From RZYP01 sp050256135 (GTDB taxonomy: Bacteria > Bacillota > Negativicutes > Acidaminococcales > Acidaminococcaceae): 8,711 nucleotides of DNA. Below are positions 6,072-8,711 of this stretch, one piece after another (position 1 is the first letter of the stretch; each line of letters opens with the position of its first letter). A program made the position numbers and the translations under genes. The notes below the pieces were generated by a model. It had not been told where the DNA came from, did not search any database, and worked only from the letters and a program-made list of their open reading frames with translations. Location: positions 1-8,711 of the forward strand of contig JBFWIF010000093.1 in assembly GCA_050256135.1 (NCBI GenBank), given 5' to 3'.

Positions 6072-6554
6072 TTATTTGCTGAAAGCTCTCAGGTGTTTTT
6101 GCGAGGCTGCATGTAACAACTCAAAAACTGTTTTCAAATCATTTGGCAGCTTTGGCTGTTGTAAAAAATATTCGTACATAGCAATATTGTCGGTTTCGGC
6201 ACGAACACCAATATTCAAAGCTTCTGCAAATGTTTTTGGTTTAACAACAAGTTCTTGACTTTTGTCCGCAGGGATATCCCAACCACGATCTGTGAATAGC
6301 GGCTGAAGATACGCTATATGTCTTTCTTCCGAGAGAATAATATTGGAAAATGGGCGAATCTTGCCAAAAGTATCAATTACAATCGAATATTGATTACGGG
6401 CTAAATACTCATCTTGAATAGCAAAAGTTAACATTTCCTGTACAGTTGGTTGTGGCGTATTTATCGCCCCTTTTGCTCCATAACCAGATTCTGCTGCAAA
6501 TGCCGTGTTCGTTAGCATCAGAATGCCAAAAAGAATCCCGTAAATAAGTTTCAT
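6072..6554 (-). CDS. Exported DUF2202 ferritin-like diiron protein
   Basis: A secreted or envelope protein of 160 residues. Residues 1-20 are a signal peptide (MKLIYGILFGILML, cleavage after AFA). The mature part fits the DUF2202 ferritin-like four-helix bundle and shows the complete rubrerythrin-type set of metal ligands: Glu49 (DEYLARNQY), Glu76 with His79 (EERH), Glu120 (RAETDNIAMYEYF) and Glu145 with His148 (ELLH). The closing HLRAF (154-158) is typical of DUF2202. It could bind iron or reduce peroxide outside the membrane, but no function is established for the family to my knowledge. Start: ATG with AAGGAG nine bases upstream. A possible promoter lies about 90 bases upstream, and a small peptide gene on the same strand lies 168 bases upstream. 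The gene ends at the strong terminator at 6000-6055. Confidence 0.82.
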   Translation of the reverse strand: MKLIYGILFGILMLTNTAFAAESGYGAKGAINTPQPTVQEMLTFAIQDEYLARNQYSIVIDTFGKIRPFSNIILSEERHIAYLQPLFTDRGWDIPADKSQELVVKPKTFAEALNIGVRAETDNIAMYEYFLQQPKLPNDLKTVFELLHAASQKHLRAFSK

Positions 6555-6650
6555 AAGTATTTTCTCCTTCCATCGTTGTCGTTTATATTTTGCAGACTAA
6601 GTACCACTGTTGTGACAAAAACATATACTGTATAAAGTGACTGAGCAATT

Positions 6651-6678
6651 CTTATAGATAAAAGGCTAAAGTCGTCAA
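6651..6678 (-). promoter_or_regulatory. Possible promoter of the DUF2202 gene
   Basis: On the minus strand, TTGACG (6678-6673), a 16-base spacer and TATAAG (6656-6651). Transcription would begin near 6644, giving a leader of about 90 bases. A small palindrome, TATAC-T-GTATA (6624-6634), lies in that leader. Confidence 0.45.
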
Positions 6679-6722
6679 TTACTTTATATATAAATATTAG
6701 CAATGTAGCGTATTCTAAGCTT

Positions 6723-6818
6723 TTAGCGCATTTTTTGTTTTATACCCAACATTGGTTGCAAAAATTGTATTAACCATCTAAGAACTACTACTAATAAAAT
6801 ACCATATATAAGCCTCAT
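6723..6818 (-). CDS. Unlisted 31-residue hydrophobic peptide
   Basis: A small open reading frame: ATG at 6818-6816, TAA at 6725-6723. It encodes 31 residues starting MRLIYGILLVVVLRWL and ending in the basic tail IKQKMR. Residues about 3-20 could form one membrane helix interrupted by Arg14, with the basic C-terminus in the cytoplasm. The case for a real gene is its expression signals: AAGGGAGG (plus strand 6826-6833) seven bases before the ATG, and a sigma-A-type promoter with exact 17-base spacing just upstream. No terminator follows, so its transcript may run into the DUF2202 gene on the same strand. The N-terminus resembles the DUF2202 signal peptide (MKLIYGIL). I do not recognise a family; it could be a small membrane regulator or a remnant signal peptide. 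Confidence 0.6.
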   Translation of the reverse strand: MRLIYGILLVVVLRWLIQFLQPMLGIKQKMR

Positions 6819-6856
6819 ATTAATACCTCCCTTGCATCACATCATCCTGCACCTAT

Positions 6857-6885
6857 ATTGTAATCTTTCTGAAAAATAATAGCAA
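6857..6885 (-). promoter_or_regulatory. Sigma-A-type promoter of the small peptide gene
   Basis: On the minus strand, TTGCTA (6885-6880), a 17-base spacer and TACAAT (6862-6857). The predicted start near 6850 gives a leader of about 30 bases up to the ATG at 6818, with the strong ribosome-binding site inside it. Confidence 0.65.
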
Positions 6886-6969
6886 GAATTTTCAGTTAAA
6901 TTAAAAACTGGTGACATTATGTTTTTTATTGTATTTTCGCTATGCTGACGGCAAAGTGATTTGTAGTTT

Positions 6970-6998
6970 TTTATAATATTGATTTCACAAAATATAAT
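6970..6998 (+). promoter_or_regulatory. Possible promoter of the Fe-S membrane protein gene
   Basis: TTTATA (6970-6975, four of six consensus bases), a 17-base spacer and a consensus TATAAT (6993-6998). The -10 lies inside the AT-rich sequence at 6988-7004 that is shared with the palindrome at 125-145. The rest of the 6555-7075 intergenic region holds the small peptide gene and two minus-strand promoters; I see nothing else in it. Confidence 0.4.
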
Positions 6999-7005
6999 AT
7001 ATTTG
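6988..7005. repeat. Second copy of the AT-rich palindrome-like sequence
   Basis: Bases 6988-7004 are identical to 126-142 (17 bases, CAAAATATAATATATTT). Here one T is missing from the right arm, so the site is a near rather than a perfect palindrome. It lies about 70 bases before the Fe-S protein start. Confidence 0.45.
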
Positions 7006-7075
7006 CCATATATATGACATAAAATTAGTCTATTATAAATTTAAAGTTTTTGATAATAGAAAAGGATGAGTGTTC

Positions 7076-7801
7076 ATGCAACAATTTAGTATTCAAAATA
7101 ATAATGATAATCAAAAATACCAACGGCGAATTCAGTGGCTGCGCAACTCAGTTCAGTTAATATTTTTAGCAATACTGGTTGGCGGCTTGTATAAGTTTAT
7201 TAGACCTGCATTTGTAGTTATTTTACCATTAGCTTTTCTAGCTGGAAACTTTTTTTGCAGCTGGCTTTGTCCGTTTGGTACAGCTCAGGAAGTGCTTGGC
7301 AAAATCGGGTCTATTTTTATGAGAAAAAAATTTAAAGTGTCGCCAAATATTCAGCGTTATTTGCAGTTTTCACGGTACATTCTGGCGGCTATTGTCTTTG
7401 CACATATTGCGGATTCTTTATTTAATTTATCCAGCATAAACGCTTATAAAACTTTTATGCGTGCGATGTCCGGCAATTTAGCACAGACAACTGCAACATT
7501 TATAATGATTTCATTCTTAGCAGTGGCTCTTTTCTTCGAACGTCCTTTTTGTAATTATTTTTGCCCTGAAGGCATAAAATTTGGGTTAGCAAGTTTAACA
7601 AGGTTTCTTAGTATAAAAAGAAATGCAGAAACTTGTATTCACTGTAAATGTTGCGACAGAGCTTGCCCAATGAATATTGAGGTTTCAAAAGGTAACCATG
7701 TCAGGAACGCACAATGCATAAATTGCTTTAAATGTATTGCCGCCTGTCCAAAGAGAGGCACACTTACTTATGGCGGAGTAAATCCTTTAAAAAGAGAATA
7801 A
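7076..7801 (+). CDS. NapH/NosR-like membrane protein with two [4Fe-4S] motifs
   Basis: A membrane-anchored electron-transfer protein of 241 residues. About four hydrophobic helices (near 27-43, 44-60, 101-118 and 140-157) carry two CxxxCP motifs, C61SWLCPFG and C159NYFCPEG, typical of the NapH/NosR/CcoG-like 4Fe-4S membrane family. The cytoplasmic C-terminus has two full ferredoxin motifs: Cys187, 190, 193, 197 and Cys214, 217, 220, 224, both of the form CxxCxxCxxxCP. It would pass electrons between the quinone pool or a cytoplasmic donor and an outer partner, but no partner oxidoreductase is encoded nearby, so the pathway is unknown. The ATG at 7076 is preferred over GTG at 7070: AAAGGA (7061-7066) sits nine bases from the ATG but only three from the GTG. 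The gene stands alone, divergent from the small peptide gene. Confidence 0.82.
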   Translation: MQQFSIQNNNDNQKYQRRIQWLRNSVQLIFLAILVGGLYKFIRPAFVVILPLAFLAGNFFCSWLCPFGTAQEVLGKIGSIFMRKKFKVSPNIQRYLQFSRYILAAIVFAHIADSLFNLSSINAYKTFMRAMSGNLAQTTATFIMISFLAVALFFERPFCNYFCPEGIKFGLASLTRFLSIKRNAETCIHCKCCDRACPMNIEVSKGNHVRNAQCINCFKCIAACPKRGTLTYGGVNPLKRE

Positions 7802-7840
7802 TTTCTTATATATATTATGTATGGAATATTAAATTGAATT

Positions 7841-7885
7841 AGACATAAAAAAGGAAGCTGAACAACAGCTTCCTTTTTTATGTTT
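7841..7885. terminator. Bidirectional terminator, 18-bp perfect stem
   Basis: The arm at 7843-7860 (ends in GGAAGCTG) is the exact reverse complement of 7866-7883 around an AACAA loop. The A-run on one side and T-run on the other let it serve both the Fe-S protein gene and the convergent RMD1-like gene, whose stop is at 7899. Confidence 0.9.
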
Positions 7886-7898
7886 GTAGAAAAATATA

Positions 7899-8711
7899 TT
7901 AACGTAAAAACATTTCGTATAATGATAAAATGATTTCAATAAAAATTAGAATAATTACTGCCCATTCCAAACGTGTACCGCGTTTCGCATGTGCTAGCGT
8001 TGAAAACGCTTCAGTGATATCTTCTAAAATTTCAATTTTTTGACGTATTTTTTCATAGCGATCTTTTAGCTCGAATAATGAAGATAATTTGTCGCAAAGA
8101 GCTGCTGCTTCGGCATTGTTCCAGGTTATGTCAGGATTATCTAACAACATAATGTAAGAAATGGTATTAAGTTTAAAACTTAATATTTTAGCAGACATTT
8201 TTGCTAGTTCTTCATCTGATACTTCAAGTCTTCCGCGGTTAAGGTCATTTATTACATTTTCAATACGATCCAGCAAGCTGTCCACGCCAATTTCATTTTT
8301 TTCTAAGGCCACTGATTTTGCCAGAATTGTAGAGACAATTTCGTAGTGGTAATTACTCATGGAGTTGACAATCATAAAATCGTTGTTGATTGCAGTTGCT
8401 TGGTTCATATTTACTTCTAACTTGTAGTCGTCAACATATGCGTAAAAATCGCTAATGTCTATTTGCGGTTCCAATTTTAATATGTATTTAACAAGGTCTG
8501 TTATTTCATGATATTGAAAATTTAGGAACACTATACTGCCGAAATGAAATACATAAACGGTTTTATTATTTAGGTCATTTACTATACCCTTTAAATTGTC
8601 AGGATATAGTATAAGTGCTTCTTTCCACTTGAATTTGTGGGTAACACCGAAGTGAGCGCCAATTTTATCAATGTTTAATTCGTTGCAGATAGAAATAGCT
8701 TTAAATTCCGT
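7899..8711 (-). CDS. RMD1/DUF155-family membrane protein (partial, N-terminus beyond the window)
   Basis: The frame is open from the right edge to the TAA at 7901-7899, giving 270 visible residues. The start lies outside the window; a GTG at 8531 is only an internal codon, since 60 open in-frame codons with family-like sequence precede it. The visible part begins near a KIGAHFGVTHKFKWKEAL stretch, followed by KTVYVFHFGSIVFLNF (50-65), which matches the RMD1 pattern of an aromatic-rich strand. A helical region with probable coiled coil (about 200-240) precedes RLEWAVIILIFIEIILSLYE, a single C-terminal membrane helix (about 250-265) that is the family hallmark. Eukaryotic relatives (RMD1, RMND1) act in mitochondria; the bacterial role is unknown to me. 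No plus-strand neighbour is functionally linked. Confidence 0.8.
   Translation of the reverse strand, partial: TEFKAISICNELNIDKIGAHFGVTHKFKWKEALILYPDNLKGIVNDLNNKTVYVFHFGSIVFLNFQYHEITDLVKYILKLEPQIDISDFYAYVDDYKLEVNMNQATAINNDFMIVNSMSNYHYEIVSTILAKSVALEKNEIGVDSLLDRIENVINDLNRGRLEVSDEELAKMSAKILSFKLNTISYIMLLDNPDITWNNAEAAALCDKLSSLFELKDRYEKIRQKIEILEDITEAFSTLAHAKRGTRLEWAVIILIFIEIILSLYEMFLR

Noticed and set aside
6723..6818. Type I toxin-antitoxin system
   Set aside because: The peptide looks toxin-like, but I see no convincing antisense RNA promoter and terminator opposite it.
6887..6901. CodY-box-like sequence upstream of the small peptide promoter
   Set aside because: It matches the palindromic consensus at only 12 of 15 positions, with the errors all in one half, which is weak in AT-rich DNA.
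7899..8531. RMD1-like gene starting at GTG 8531
   Set aside because: The frame stays open to the right edge with family-like sequence, so the gene is partial and starts outside the window.

Overview
The window looks like an ordinary chromosomal stretch of a low-GC Bacillota bacterium. Most starts have strong AGGAGG-like Shine-Dalgarno sequences, GTG starts occur, and intergenic DNA is very AT-rich. The gene mix (KdgT-type permease, D-threonate-type kinase with PdxA2, DUF2202 ferritin-like protein, RMD1/DUF155 protein) would fit an anaerobe such as a member of the Negativicutes, but that placement is inference. I see no phage, transposon, CRISPR array, tRNA or rRNA.

Left part (1-1530): the first 27 bases probably hold the start of a minus-strand gene. 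Its ribosome-binding site and start codon lie inside an inverted repeat. A divergent region follows with a perfect 21-bp palindrome (125-145). Next comes an exported trypsin-like serine protease with an intact His-Asp-Ser triad, closed by a terminator at about 1499-1530.

Middle part (1530-6060): a catabolic cluster, all on the plus strand: a KdgT-family permease, a DeoR-family regulator, a DUF1537 four-carbon acid sugar kinase and a PdxA2-type dehydrogenase. Together these suggest uptake of D-threonate or D-erythronate, phosphorylation at C4, then oxidation and decarboxylation to dihydroxyacetone phosphate, under control of the local DeoR protein. The permease has its own promoter, which overlaps an operator-like inverted repeat. 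Two hairpins separate it from the regulator. The kinase and dehydrogenase are tightly coupled: the dehydrogenase ribosome-binding site overlaps the kinase stop codon. A long bidirectional terminator (about 5999-6056) ends the cluster.

Right part (6060-8711): a minus-strand exported ferritin-like DUF2202 protein lies downstream of an unlisted 31-codon hydrophobic peptide gene that has a clear promoter and ribosome-binding site. A divergent NapH/NosR-like membrane protein with two [4Fe-4S] motifs follows. A 17-bp perfect terminator hairpin separates it from a convergent RMD1/DUF155-family protein that runs off the right edge.

The most novel-looking items are the small peptide gene at 6723-6818, the sequestering hairpin at the left edge, the 17-bp AT-rich sequence shared by two distant intergenic regions, and the operator-like repeats in the permease promoter. 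None of these amounts to a demonstrably new multi-gene system.
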